A DNA stretch of 64,000 nucleotides, taken from positions 186,001 through 250,000 of the forward strand of contig JACJXD010000001.1 of assembly GCA_020636845.1 (NCBI GenBank). Reading direction: 5' to 3'. The notes below the pieces were generated by a model. That model had not been told where the DNA came from. It worked only from the letters and a program-made list of their open reading frames with translations, and searched no databases. Positions 18,392 through 27,454 of this stretch are shown in pieces. The position numbers were made by a program, and so were the translations under genes. Numbering within the stretch: position 1 is the stretch's first letter; every line of letters begins with the position of its first letter. The DNA is from Bacteroidales bacterium (GTDB taxonomy: Bacteria > Bacteroidota > Bacteroidia > Bacteroidales > Tenuifilaceae).

Positions 18392-19093
18392 TTATATCCA
18401 TGCAATTATTAAGTAATATACTCCAATGCCAATAAAAATTACTGCTACAACTCTCCTAAACCATAGTTCGAATAGTTTAATTTTATTGTAAAATTTTCCG
18501 ACCCCCGAAACTGTGTAAGCCAACAACCATGCAAATACGATGACGGGAATTCCTGTTGCAATAGCAAAAACTATGGGTAAAGCAAGTCCCCAACTGCTTT
18601 GGATTGTCATTGGAATTAGCATACCAAAGTAAAGGACTCCGCTATACGGACAAAAAGCCAAAGCGAAAACAGTGCCTAAAAGGAAAACATCTGCATAGCT
18701 GTGTTTCTCTTTGTTTTTCAATTTTGAGGACCAACTGCCCAGCTTGAGAAAGTTTAGAGAAAGAATTCCCAGCATAAATAGACCTATTATAATTAAAAGA
18801 GGTCCAAGAATTTTTTCGCCATACTTTTGAAATAGCAGTGACAGTTTTAGTTGGTCTGCTCCGATAAGCAGTATAAAGGCTAATAGTGTGTATGAAAATG
18901 CACGACCTACGGTATATATAAGCCCATTTATAAATACACTGTTTCTATTCTCAATATCCTTGCTAACAAACCCCATTGCTGTTATGTTTGTTGCCAACGG
19001 GCATGGACTAATAGCCGTCATGAGGCCCAACAACAGTGCAGACCAAATAGGTGCAGAACTTACAGAATACAGGTTGTTTAAAAATTCCTCCAT
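18392..19093 (-). CDS. ArsG-like / DsbD-like membrane protein
   Basis: This 233-residue polytopic protein has six or so helices in the DsbD/CcdA arrangement, with one cysteine in each half: C31 in TAISPCPLATNITAMGF and C148 in ALAFCPYSGVLYFGM. That pair is what DsbD-type proteins use to carry reducing equivalents across the inner membrane. The same family includes ArsG, reported as an efflux permease for aromatic aminoarsenicals in arsEFG operons. Its start ATG overlaps the stop of the preceding ArsF-like gene at 19093, showing tight translational coupling. Whether it moves electrons or arsenicals cannot be settled from sequence. Confidence 0.78.
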   Translation of the reverse strand: MEEFLNNLYSVSSAPIWSALLLGLMTAISPCPLATNITAMGFVSKDIENRNSVFINGLIYTVGRAFSYTLLAFILLIGADQLKLSLLFQKYGEKILGPLLIIIGLFMLGILSLNFLKLGSWSSKLKNKEKHSYADVFLLGTVFALAFCPYSGVLYFGMLIPMTIQSSWGLALPIVFAIATGIPVIVFAWLLAYTVSGVGKFYNKIKLFELWFRRVVAVIFIGIGVYYLIIAWI

Positions 19094-19506
19094 TACAACA
19101 GTGGGTCTATGTTGGCTTTTATAACCTCCTTAAGTTTTTCGGGATTGCTTCGTGCATTCATAAACGCTTCATTGGTAAGATTGATTTTCTTGTTTTCTGA
19201 AACAATAATCAGCGTTTGCCCGGATACTTGTAGTTCTTTTCCTTTCAGTTCTCCTTCGCTTTCATCAAGATTTAAACTGGTGAAATTTACTTTGTTCCCG
19301 TACATTTCGGCAAGCGCTTCTTTCGTAACATTCTCTATGGCCATACACGTAGCACAACGGTGTGTAAAATGGAAATAGTAAACTTCTACCGCATTGTTTT
19401 CGGCTTTAGATTTGACATTTTCTGAATTTTTATTGGATTGTGCAGTACACGACGTGTTTAATAGTAGCGATGAAGATACTATCAGAAAAAGATGAAAAAG
19501 TTTCAT
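19093..19506 (-). CDS. ArsF-like lipoprotein with CxxC motif
   Basis: A 137-residue exported protein: a signal peptide ends in a lipobox (LLLNTSC, C20), followed by a Lys/Asn-rich linker and a small thioredoxin-like domain with a C-x2-C pair (C51, C54 in THRCATCMAIENV). The resemblance is to the ArsF subunit described as part of a nitro-aromatic (nitroarsenical) reductase. It would sit in the periplasm, tethered to a membrane, taking electrons from the DsbD-like neighbour with which it overlaps. The ArsF assignment depends on the combined gene order; a generic thioredoxin-fold lipoprotein is the conservative name. Confidence 0.75.
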   Translation of the reverse strand: MKLFHLFLIVSSSLLLNTSCTAQSNKNSENVKSKAENNAVEVYYFHFTHRCATCMAIENVTKEALAEMYGNKVNFTSLNLDESEGELKGKELQVSGQTLIIVSENKKINLTNEAFMNARSNPEKLKEVIKANIDPLL

Positions 19507-19508
19507 GG

Positions 19509-19748
19509 TTACTGGTATTTGGTTAATAACTCTTTTAACTCTTTTACTTTGGGAACTTGTCCGGATAGTACCACTTGATTATTAATTACAAGTCCAGGAG
19601 TTCTGAGTATGCCATACTCCATAATTTTTTGAATATCCTCAACCTTTTCGATGGTTGCATTGATGTTTAATTCATCTACTGCTTGTTGAGTAACTCTTTC
19701 CAGCGATATGCACTTTGCACATCCGGTTCCTAATACTTTAATGTTCAT
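19509..19748 (-). CDS. Small thioredoxin-family redox protein
   Basis: Starting at the ATG at 19748 this is a 79-residue single-domain protein, MNIKVLGTGCAKC..., with C10-x2-C13 followed by a compact thioredoxin/glutaredoxin-like fold and a cis-Pro region (LRTPGLVINNQVVLSG). It belongs to the 'redox-active disulfide protein 2' mini-thioredoxins. A longer frame begins at 19829, but those extra 27 residues are not family-like and overlap arsR, so the short form is preferred. It could reduce the regulator, the ArsF-like partner or arsenate-type substrates, and might be the ArsE counterpart of arsEFG operons; that equivalence is unproven. Confidence 0.8.
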   Translation of the reverse strand: MNIKVLGTGCAKCISLERVTQQAVDELNINATIEKVEDIQKIMEYGILRTPGLVINNQVVLSGQVPKVKELKELLTKYQ

Positions 19749-19818
19749 AAAAATAGAATTAAGTGAAACTTTTAGCATTTCGTAGTTCGTAAAACAACGA
19801 ACATGCTTGGCAAAAAAA

Positions 19819-20118
19819 TTATATATCAAAAAACTCTTTAAACAGTTCCTGCGCTTCCTTCCAATTTTCTTTATCGATACAATACTTGATTTTGGGTGCT
19901 TCTATTTCACCTTGTATCAATCCGGCATCTTTCAATTCCTTTAAGTGCTGGGATAGGGTAGATTTAACAATGGGCAATTCTTCAGTTAGATCTCCGCTAT
20001 AACAACAACTCTGCTTGGAAAGGAGTTCTAACACATACATCCGAATAGGATGCCCCATGGCTTTAGCATATCTAGCCATTTTTCGTTGTTTTTCCGTTAT
20101 AACATCCTTATTATTCAT
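19819..20118 (-). CDS. arsR: ArsR/SmtB-family regulator
   Basis: A 99-residue winged-helix repressor. Its recognition region reads PIVKSTLSQHLKELKDAGLI, the standard ArsR motif. A vicinal pair C38-C39 (SKQSCCYSGDL) and C80 could bind As(III) or another soft metal(loid); the classical ELCVCDL motif is absent. It is the first gene of the five-gene operon, and a perfect palindrome (20123-20142) begins five bases upstream of its ATG, so it very probably represses itself and the downstream genes until it binds its ligand. Confidence 0.92.
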   Translation of the reverse strand: MNNKDVITEKQRKMARYAKAMGHPIRMYVLELLSKQSCCYSGDLTEELPIVKSTLSQHLKELKDAGLIQGEIEAPKIKYCIDKENWKEAQELFKEFFDI

Positions 20119-20122
20119 TTTC

Positions 20123-20148
20123 TGTTCGGTAATTACCGAACAAAGATA
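20123..20148 (-). promoter_or_regulatory. Perfect-palindrome ArsR operator and -7 element
   Basis: TGTTCGGTAATTACCGAACA (20123-20142) is its own reverse complement over all 20 bases. On the minus strand it directly follows the -7 element TATCTTTG (20141-20148), so a bound dimer would block initiation or early elongation of arsR and the genes behind it. Confidence 0.85.
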
Positions 20149-20400
20149 AGTAAAAAAACAATTCGAAAAAGTATCTACAATAAAATGTAATTATATTATT
20201 CATTATCAGTTTGTTATATTGAAGACGTTGATAGAGTGAAGAGTGTAAAAATTTGTTAAAAAATTAGAGTAAAAAATTTCGTTAGTTTTTGTTTTCCGTT
20301 AGGAGATAATTGTTGTTTGTCGATAGCTCCCATTTAAAGTAAATTCAATTCCATAACTTTTGCACAGATTTATTCTATTTACTAACCTAAATAATTAACT

Positions 20401-23400
20401 ATGAGAAAAATTTTTACACTTCTTCTTCTGCTTGTTAGCATGTACGGATTTTCGCAGCAAGTAGAAAAACAAGTTTTGGATAGAAACGGTTATCCAACAT
20501 TTGTGAAGTTTAACACCAAAGCCAAAGCAGTTTCGAAATCGGAAACTAAAGCTGTTTTGTCGAGTTTATTCAACATGACTAAAAACGATGAGTACAGAAC
20601 CCTTAAATCTGAAAAAGATAAGGTTGGTTTTACTCACGAAAAATTCCAACAGTATTATAAAGGTGTAAAGGTTGAATACGGTGTTTACATTGTACATAGC
20701 CGTAATAATGTAATTGAAACTTTAAACGGCGAGTATAAGGTTATAAAAGATGTAGATGTAACGCCAACTTTATCGAAGGAAGCCGCTATCGAAAAAGCAA
20801 AATCTTTTATTAATGCCGAAGCCTATAAGTGGGATGTTGATAAGGCATTTGCACCAACTTCCGAATTGGTTGTTGTTGCTAACGATTATGGCAAGCACCC
20901 AAAAGATGCATACGAAATGGTATTGGCATATAAAATCGACATTTATGCAACAAAACCTTTGAGCCGTAACTATGTCTATGTTAATGCTCATACTGGTGAA
21001 ATAGTTCATGTTAATGCTATTATTAAGAATGCAGTAGCAACAGGTTCTGCCGATACTAGGTATAGTGGAACTAAAACTATTTCGACAGATAGTTATAATA
21101 GTGCATATAGGTTAAGAGATTATTCAAGGGGAAACGGTATCATCACCTATAACTGCAAAACATCTACCAGTTATTCTAGCGCTGTTGATTTTACTGATTC
21201 CGATAATAGTTGGACATCTGCAGAGTATGATAATACTGCTAAGGATAACGGTGCTTTAGATGCACATTGGGCTGCCATGGTAACATACGATTATTGGCAA
21301 AATTATCATGGAAGAAATAGTTTTGATAATAATGGTGCTTCAATTAAAGTATATGTTCATTACGATTCTAATTACGAAAATGCATATTGGGATGGTTCTG
21401 AATTTACGTTTGGAGACGGTGGTTCTACTTTTGATATTTTAACCTCGCTTGATGTATTTGGGCATGAGTTTGGTCACGCCGTTTGCGAAAATACTTGTAA
21501 TTTAACTTACTCGAAAGAACCTGGTGCTTTAAATGAAGCATTCAGCGATATTTGGGGATGTACTATTGAGCACTACTATGCTCCGGATAAAGAAACTTGG
21601 AATATGGGCGAAGATTTAGGGTATGTGCTTCGCTCGTTAAGTGATCCAAAATCTAAGAGTTTACCCGATACATATCAAGGAGATTACTGGGTAACAAGTT
21701 CATCGGATTACTATGGCGTTCACACTAATAATGGTCCTTTCTGCTATTGGTATTACCTAATTTCTGAAGGTGGTTCGGGAACAAACGATAATAACGATTC
21801 TTATAATGTTACTGCTATAGGTATTGATAAAGCTGAACAAATTACATTCCGTGTTGAAAGTGTTTACATGACATCAAGTTCAAATTATGCTAATGCTAGA
21901 ACTTATGCCATTCAGGCTGCTCAAGATTTATACGGAGAAGGTTCTCAGGAAGAAATTTCGGTTACCAACGCAATGTATGCCATTGGAGTTGGCGAAGCTT
22001 ACGATGGAAGCGGAAGCACTACTGGTGCAAGTTATTGTGAATCTAAAGGTAGCGATTACTCTTACGAGTGGATAGCTAGCGTTTCGGTTGGCGATTTTAC
22101 AAAAACTTCAACAGGCTCTTCCTATTCTGACTACACAAGTTCGGTAATCGATTTAAATGCTGGTGAAACATACAGTGTAACATTAACTCCTGGTTTTGCT
22201 AGTTCTACTTACAACGAGTATTGGAAGGTATGGATTGATTATGATAATGACACAACATTTAGTTCGGATGAGTTAGTATTTGATGCTGGAGCTGTTAGCA
22301 AAACTGCTGTTACCGGTTCAATAACCATTCCAAGTGATGTAACTGGTGTTCGCAGAATGCGTGTTTCCATGAAGTACAATGGTTCGCAGGACGCATGTGA
22401 AACATTCAGTTATGGTGAGGTAGAGGATTATAATGTAAATATTTCGCAATCTACGGCCGATACCCAAGCACCAACGGCTCCAACTAACTTATCTTCTTCG
22501 GGCGTAACCCAAACAACGGCAACGCTATCGTGGACAGCCTCTACCGACAACGTAGGTGTAACTGGGTACGATGTATATAAGAATGGAAGTTTCTTAGCAT
22601 CATCCACATCAACCTCGTATAGCGTAACGGGCTTAACCGCTGCTACAACCTACACATTCTACGTAAAGGCAAAAGACGCAGCTGGAAACGTTTCGGCTGC
22701 AAGTAGCACTGTTAGCGTTACCACACAGGCTGCATCGGACACTGAAGCACCAACGGCTCCAACCAACTTAGCCGCATCTAGTATCACCCAAACAACGGCA
22801 ACGCTATCGTGGACAGCCTCTACTGACAATGTAGGCGTAACCGGGTACGATGTATATAAGAATGGAAGTTTGTTGGCATCAACCACATCAACCTCGTATA
22901 GCGTAACGGGCTTAACCGCTGCTACAACCTATACGTTCTACGTAAAGGCAAAGGATGCTGCTGGAAACGTTTCGGCTGCAAGTAGCACTGTTAGCGTTAC
23001 CACACAGGCTGCATCGGACACTGAAGCACCAACGGCTCCAACCAACTTAGCCGCATCTAGTATCACCCAAACAACGGCAACGCTATCGTGGACAGCCTCT
23101 ACTGACAATGTAGGCGTAACCGGGTACGATGTATATAAGAATGGAAGTTTGTTGGCATCAACCACATCAACCTCGTATAGCGTAACGGGCTTAACCGCTG
23201 CTACAACCTACACGTTCTACGTAAAGGCAAAGGACGCTGCCGGAAACGTTTCGGCTGCAAGTAGTACAGTTAGCGTTACTACCAGCGATGCTGTTGGTTC
23301 GTATTGTACATCAAAGGGAAGCAACTATTCGTACGAATGGATTGCTAAAGTACAAGTAGGCTCTTACACAAACTCTTCGAGCGCTGCCGGATATACCGAT

Positions 23401-24732
23401 TTTACTTCCGAGAATATTACTATGGAAGCAGGAAGTTCGGTTGCCGTTACATTAACTCCCGGTTTTGCAAGTTCTACATACAATGAATACTGGAAGATTT
23501 GGATTGATTACAATCACGATTATGAATTTAGCGACGATGAATTGGCTTACGACGCCGGCGCAGTAAGTAAATCGGCTGTAACCGGAACAATTTCAGTTCC
23601 TTCCGATGCTACAGGTTCTACTCGTATGCGCGTTTCGATGAAGTATAATGGATCTCAAACAGCATGTGAAACTTTCAGTTATGGTGAAGTTGAAGATTAT
23701 ACCGTTACTTTCGGCGAAGCAGTGCCTGATACCGAGGCTCCTTCAGTTCCGTCAGGTTTAACATCGTCTGGTATAACCAGTTCTTCGGCTACTATTAGTT
23801 GGACAGCTTCTACCGATAATGTAGGCGTAACCGGATACGAAGTTTACCAAAATGGTTCGTTGGTAAGCACCGTTACAACAACAAGTTATACAGCAACCGG
23901 TTTATCGGCATCAACTTCTTATTCGTTCTACGTAAAAGCTAAGGATGCTGCTGGAAACGTTTCGGCTGCAAGTAGCGCTATAAGTGTTACCACTTCGGAT
24001 GTTCAGTTAACTTACTGCACATCAAAGGGTAATAACGTCACCTACGAATGGATTGATTTGGTTCAGTTAAACGAAATAAGTAATACAACTACCAGCAATG
24101 GTGGCTATGCAGACTTTACAAGTTTAGTAGCAAACGTTTCGTTAGGTTCTAGTCAGACGATATATTTCAGTTGCGGTTTCAAGAGCAGTAGCTATACCGA
24201 ATACTGGCAGGTTTGGGTTGACTGGGATCATAGTGGTACTTTCGATACCGACGAAAAAATGGCCAGCGGTTCTTCGAGCAGTTCGGGTACATTATCCGGA
24301 ACCTTTACAGTTCCTTCCGACGCTGTACTTGGTACTACCAGGATGCGTGTAACCATGAAGTACAATTCGGCTGCTACAGCATGTGAAACATTTAGCTATG
24401 GCGAAGTTGAAGATTACACCGTTAATGTTACTGCCGCTTCTTACAACAACGTTATTGCAGGATACACACAAAGTGAAGTTTTAGGCAATGAGCCTTCAAC
24501 CGATATCGTTGTTTATCCTAACCCGGCAAGTTCGTATATCAGGGTTAAGGTTGTTAACGGAACTAAAGTTGGTACAGTAAGCATTTACAACATGCAAGGT
24601 GCTTTGGTTAAAATAATGCAAATGGAAGGAAATGAGCAAGAAATTAGCGTTTCCGAGTTACCTGCAGGTTCATATCTATTATCTGTTGAAGATGAAAGAG
24701 GAGCAGTTGTAAAACCATTCATAAAGAGATAG
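20401..24732 (+). CDS. Secreted M4 (thermolysin-type) metalloprotease with FN3 and GEVED modules, T9SS cargo
   Basis: A 1443-residue multidomain exoprotein. Order: signal peptide (1-19, MRKIFTLLLLLVSMYGFSQ), FTP/PepSY-type propeptide (to about 190), M4 catalytic domain with zinc ligands H355 and H359 in HEFGH and E379 in NEAFSD (spacing identical to thermolysin), GEVED domain (about 545-680), three fibronectin III domains (about 688-965), a second GEVED, a fourth FN3, a third GEVED (about 1203-1343), and a type A Por-secretion sorting domain (IVVYPNPASSYIRVKVVNG ... VKPFIKR). It should be exported by Sec, cross the outer membrane through the type IX system and be released or anchored after tail removal. 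The role is likely digestion of external protein. Monocistronic, with its own terminator. Confidence 0.95.
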   Translation: MRKIFTLLLLLVSMYGFSQQVEKQVLDRNGYPTFVKFNTKAKAVSKSETKAVLSSLFNMTKNDEYRTLKSEKDKVGFTHEKFQQYYKGVKVEYGVYIVHSRNNVIETLNGEYKVIKDVDVTPTLSKEAAIEKAKSFINAEAYKWDVDKAFAPTSELVVVANDYGKHPKDAYEMVLAYKIDIYATKPLSRNYVYVNAHTGEIVHVNAIIKNAVATGSADTRYSGTKTISTDSYNSAYRLRDYSRGNGIITYNCKTSTSYSSAVDFTDSDNSWTSAEYDNTAKDNGALDAHWAAMVTYDYWQNYHGRNSFDNNGASIKVYVHYDSNYENAYWDGSEFTFGDGGSTFDILTSLDVFGHEFGHAVCENTCNLTYSKEPGALNEAFSDIWGCTIEHYYAPDKETWNMGEDLGYVLRSLSDPKSKSLPDTYQGDYWVTSSSDYYGVHTNNGPFCYWYYLISEGGSGTNDNNDSYNVTAIGIDKAEQITFRVESVYMTSSSNYANARTYAIQAAQDLYGEGSQEEISVTNAMYAIGVGEAYDGSGSTTGASYCESKGSDYSYEWIASVSVGDFTKTSTGSSYSDYTSSVIDLNAGETYSVTLTPGFASSTYNEYWKVWIDYDNDTTFSSDELVFDAGAVSKTAVTGSITIPSDVTGVRRMRVSMKYNGSQDACETFSYGEVEDYNVNISQSTADTQAPTAPTNLSSSGVTQTTATLSWTASTDNVGVTGYDVYKNGSFLASSTSTSYSVTGLTAATTYTFYVKAKDAAGNVSAASSTVSVTTQAASDTEAPTAPTNLAASSITQTTATLSWTASTDNVGVTGYDVYKNGSLLASTTSTSYSVTGLTAATTYTFYVKAKDAAGNVSAASSTVSVTTQAASDTEAPTAPTNLAASSITQTTATLSWTASTDNVGVTGYDVYKNGSLLASTTSTSYSVTGLTAATTYTFYVKAKDAAGNVSAASSTVSVTTSDAVGSYCTSKGSNYSYEWIAKVQVGSYTNSSSAAGYTDFTSENITMEAGSSVAVTLTPGFASSTYNEYWKIWIDYNHDYEFSDDELAYDAGAVSKSAVTGTISVPSDATGSTRMRVSMKYNGSQTACETFSYGEVEDYTVTFGEAVPDTEAPSVPSGLTSSGITSSSATISWTASTDNVGVTGYEVYQNGSLVSTVTTTSYTATGLSASTSYSFYVKAKDAAGNVSAASSAISVTTSDVQLTYCTSKGNNVTYEWIDLVQLNEISNTTTSNGGYADFTSLVANVSLGSSQTIYFSCGFKSSSYTEYWQVWVDWDHSGTFDTDEKMASGSSSSSGTLSGTFTVPSDAVLGTTRMRVTMKYNSAATACETFSYGEVEDYTVNVTAASYNNVIAGYTQSEVLGNEPSTDIVVYPNPASSYIRVKVVNGTKVGTVSIYNMQGALVKIMQMEGNEQEISVSELPAGSYLLSVEDERGAVVKPFIKR
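22462..23298 (+). repeat. Three tandem 279-bp repeats encoding FN3 domains
   Basis: Within the protease gene a 279-bp unit (93 codons) occurs three times: 22462-22740, 22741-23019 and 23020-23298. The second and third are nearly identical at the nucleotide level, differing at a handful of mostly third-codon positions, while the first is more diverged. This indicates a recent duplication of one FN3 module, and copy number may vary between strains. Confidence 0.9.
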
Positions 24733-24754
24733 GTTATTATTAGGGGAAAAGCAG

Positions 24755-24787
24755 AAAGAGTCCGAATTTTCGGGCTCTTTTTGTTTT
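24755..24787 (+). terminator. Intrinsic terminator after the M4 protease
   Basis: Stem AAAGAG-T-CCGAA / TTCGG-G-CTCTTT (one G-T pair) with a short T loop, followed by TTTTTGTTTT, starting 22 bp after the stop codon. Confidence 0.85.
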
Positions 24788-24833
24788 AAGGGGTATATTT
24801 ATTGATGTGAAAATTTGAAATAACAGAATAACA

Positions 24834-25409
24834 CTAGTCGTTAGTTACTGTAATATCGTATTTTGCTAATAATCCCAGAAGGTTACCTGTTGAAAATTTC
24901 GCTTTCTTAATTCTGTTTCTTTCTGGGTCTATCGAGAAGTTAAAGGAAGTTCGAAAATCAACTTTATCAAGGGTTGCGTTTTCGAATATGGTGCCTATAA
25001 GGTCGCAATTGTCAAATATCGAGTTGGTTAAATCGCTGTTTACAAAATCAACTTCTTGCAACTTGCAATTCTTGAAAGTAGTCGATTTAACTTTTTGTTT
25101 GTAAAACGAGGAGTTGTTAAGGTTACAATTTGTAAAGTTAAAGGATAAGCCAAGTTCGTTGCAATCGTCGAAATGAATGCCTAGCATTTTGCAATCGGTA
25201 AATTTAGCATCTCGAATAGTAGTATTTTTTACCTTGGCGAGACTTAGGTTACAACGTATGAATTCACAATCGATAAAGATTGTATTGGACAAATCGGCTT
25301 CGGAAAATATGCAATCGGAAAAAGTACACGTATCATAATGGGCAATAACAAACGGTATTCTTCCATAATCGATTTTATCAAAATTTTTGTCAGCAATATA
25401 TTCTTCCAT
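24834..25409 (-). CDS. Pentapeptide-repeat protein
   Basis: A 191-residue protein of tandem A(D/N)Lxx-type pentapeptides, for example CDFSNCIF-like steps such as SEADLSNTIFIDCEFIRCNL and VDFVNSDLTNSIFDNCDLIG. These form a right-handed quadrilateral beta-helix. No signal peptide or catalytic domain is visible. Some members (Qnr, MfpA) protect DNA gyrase by mimicking DNA, but most have no known function, and there is no gyrase or resistance context here. Monocistronic, convergent with the protease gene. Family certain, function unknown. Confidence 0.87.
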   Translation of the reverse strand: MEEYIADKNFDKIDYGRIPFVIAHYDTCTFSDCIFSEADLSNTIFIDCEFIRCNLSLAKVKNTTIRDAKFTDCKMLGIHFDDCNELGLSFNFTNCNLNNSSFYKQKVKSTTFKNCKLQEVDFVNSDLTNSIFDNCDLIGTIFENATLDKVDFRTSFNFSIDPERNRIKKAKFSTGNLLGLLAKYDITVTND

Positions 25410-25448
25410 AGTTATTATTAGTGTTGAATAGAATGGCTTAAAATTGTA

Positions 25449-26591
25449 CTATTTTTCATTTTCGTTTACAGTAATTACAACAATTTCGGGTCTGTTTCCC
25501 AATCGAATTCTAGGCCCCCAGGTTCCATATCCGGGCGATACGTAAAAGTGAGTGTTTCCTTTTTTCTTGTATCCCATGCTTACTTCGTATATAGCCTTTG
25601 TTATATAGTTTAACGGCCACATTTGTCCATTGTGAGTGTGTCCCGAGAGTTGTAAGTCTATTCCGGCATTAACGGCTTCGTTAAGGTTTGCCGGTTGGTG
25701 ATCCATTAGTATGGTAAACTTACTCAAATCAATGTTTTTTGTTAGTTCAACCATCGATTTTCGTGGATGACCCAAAGCCCTGATGCTTTGGCGATCGTAA
25801 CGGCCTATAATGTTTATGCTGTCAACGGTTAAAACCGTATCACAAAGAACTGTAATTTTGTGTTTCTTCAGATAACTTATTTTGTCTGTATAATTACCGA
25901 AAAATTCATGGTTTCCCGTAACAGCATATACTCCATACTTCGATTTTATTTGTTCGAATAAATTCCCCATGTTGCCGTTTACAACGGGAGTAATATCTTC
26001 GTCGAATACATCGCCGACAAATAGAACTAAGTCTGGATTTTGTTTATTCACAGCATTTACGAGTTTAGCAAGTTCCTTTTTGCCAATAATAGTACCCAAA
26101 TGAATATCCGAGGCCATAACAATGCGAACTTTTCCGGTAGGCAGTGGCTTGTTTACATCAATATTAATGTTTGACACTTTTGGATTTGTTGCATTTACAT
26201 ATCCTGCAAGCAAAATTATCAGCATAACAAGGTAAATGAAAATTACGGCTATTTGCCTATTCTCCGCTATACCTTTTATATTTAATCCGAATTTTGCCGA
26301 TACTGGTACAATTAGCCAGAAAACAAAAAAAAGTAGCGTGAGGTATAGCATTGCTGCTATCCACATCGATCCTAACTTAACAAACGGGATAAGTACAAAG
26401 CCACCGAAAAGCGCTTCGAAAGTTCTGCCAATAGGATAGGAGAGAACCAGTACCCAAAATATGACTTTTAGCCATGTTCCTACTGAAGGCAAGTTAAACA
26501 AAGGACGCGTTTGGTAGTACAAGAAAATGTTTACCGAGAAGTATATGCTAAGGACAATGGTAAGAAATATCACTAGTTGATAAATTTTCAT
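25449..26591 (-). CDS. Membrane-anchored calcineurin-like metallophosphoesterase
   Basis: A 380-residue protein with about four N-terminal transmembrane helices (residues 1-135) followed by a metallophosphoesterase domain. The five metal-binding blocks are in order: ASDIHLG, VGDVFDE, TGNHEFFG, MDHQP and SGHTHNGQMWP. This is the YkuE/YaeI-type layout; YaeI of E. coli cleaves phosphodiester bonds with no settled substrate, and other relatives act on lipid-linked phosphates (LpxH/LpxG). The active site probably faces the periplasm or the membrane surface. It sits 39 bp upstream of the pentapeptide gene on the same strand and may be cotranscribed with it. Confidence 0.9.
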   Translation of the reverse strand: MKIYQLVIFLTIVLSIYFSVNIFLYYQTRPLFNLPSVGTWLKVIFWVLVLSYPIGRTFEALFGGFVLIPFVKLGSMWIAAMLYLTLLFFVFWLIVPVSAKFGLNIKGIAENRQIAVIFIYLVMLIILLAGYVNATNPKVSNINIDVNKPLPTGKVRIVMASDIHLGTIIGKKELAKLVNAVNKQNPDLVLFVGDVFDEDITPVVNGNMGNLFEQIKSKYGVYAVTGNHEFFGNYTDKISYLKKHKITVLCDTVLTVDSINIIGRYDRQSIRALGHPRKSMVELTKNIDLSKFTILMDHQPANLNEAVNAGIDLQLSGHTHNGQMWPLNYITKAIYEVSMGYKKKGNTHFYVSPGYGTWGPRIRLGNRPEIVVITVNENEK

Positions 26592-26756
26592 GCTAAGTTA
26601 TTTTTACGGCAATATAGCATAAAATAAGTAAGCAAAATTTTAGCAATTCGTTAGCATTAACAACGTACATTGGATGTTGTTTAATATATGCTGACTTCAT
26701 TTTGTAATAATAGTAAGGGTCTATGCAGTTTTAACATATTTTTTGATAGATAATGA

Positions 26757-26806
26757 TTTGTATTTCTCTTTTTGATTTTACATTTGCATACCGAACGTTT
26801 AGTATT
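26757..26806 (+). promoter_or_regulatory. Promoter and TetR operator upstream of the efflux regulator
   Basis: TTTG (26757-26760), an 18-bp spacer and TACATTTG (26779-26786) form a Bacteroidota promoter. Immediately downstream is CATACCGAACGTTTAGTATT (26787-26806), nearly the same as the site at 27455-27474 in front of the efflux genes, with ATAC/GTAT half-sites. Placement over the expected transcription start supports autorepression. It also shows that translation must start at 26813, not at the earlier in-frame ATG at 26753, which lies upstream of the -7 element. Confidence 0.75.
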
Positions 26807-26812
26807 TTAATT

Positions 26813-27400
26813 ATGAATGATACTAGAGAGTATATAATAGACAAAGCCTACGGCCTGTTTTTAAACAGAAGTTACGAAGCTGTTTCGATTAGTGAAATAA
26901 GCAAGGCGATTGGATTTACCAAAGGTGCATTGTACCATCACTTTAAAAATAAGGAAGAGTTGTTTAAGGCTGTAATAGACAAATACTTGTTTATAAACAC
27001 CTTAGATGTTGAAGCGCAAAAGATTTCTTTAGCCGAGTATATTAATGAATCGATTCAATATGCAGAGAACATCATGAGTGGTATAATGGGAAATACTGAA
27101 AATTTTATGCCGATTAATTATATTTCATTGTTTATTGATGCTATACGCCATTATCCTTCTTTTTATAAGGAAAAGGAGACCCTTATAAATGGTGAGTTAG
27201 AAAAAATCAAGGTTGTTTTAAACAATGCGGTTGTATCGGGCGAAATACGAAATGATATTGATGTTACCGTAACTGCTTTAAATTACATTTCGATAATGTA
27301 TGGAATAGCGAGCAACCTTGTTCAGAATAACTCGCTTGAGTCTGCTATTAGCGTTTTAAAACTTCAATTTGACGAGTTATATAAATTATTAAAAGTATAG
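26813..27400 (+). CDS. TetR/AcrR-family repressor of the RND efflux locus
   Basis: From the ATG at 26813 the protein is 195 residues. The N-terminal DNA-binding domain is clear (REYIIDKAYGLFLNRSYEAV, then ISEISKAIGFTKGALYHHFK and NKEELFKAVIDKYLF); the C-terminal two-thirds is the variable helical ligand pocket. It lies 108 bp upstream of the membrane-fusion gene on the same strand, separated by a small terminator-like hairpin, and both promoters carry nearly identical inverted repeats. It is therefore the likely repressor of both itself and the pump, induced by a pump substrate. Confidence 0.92.
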   Translation: MNDTREYIIDKAYGLFLNRSYEAVSISEISKAIGFTKGALYHHFKNKEELFKAVIDKYLFINTLDVEAQKISLAEYINESIQYAENIMSGIMGNTENFMPINYISLFIDAIRHYPSFYKEKETLINGELEKIKVVLNNAVVSGEIRNDIDVTVTALNYISIMYGIASNLVQNNSLESAISVLKLQFDELYKLLKV

Positions 27401-27416
27401 TAATTGAAACGGTTTT

Positions 27417-27440
27417 AGCATGTAGCACACGTGCTTTTTT
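27417..27440 (+). terminator. Small intrinsic terminator after tetR
   Basis: A 7-bp stem AGCATGT / ACGTGCT (one G-T pair) with a 5-nt loop is followed by six T. It separates the regulator from the efflux operon promoter. Confidence 0.65.
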
Positions 27441-27454
27441 ATTTTGAATAAAAA

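Noticed and set aside
22659..23165. Two identical 75-codon minus-strand frames within the protease gene
   Set aside because: They are antisense shadows of the duplicated FN3 units; their identity simply reflects the 279-bp repeat.
26753..26812. Longer N-terminus for the efflux TetR regulator
   Set aside because: The earlier ATG precedes the predicted -7 box and operator, and the extra residues do not resemble TetR proteins.
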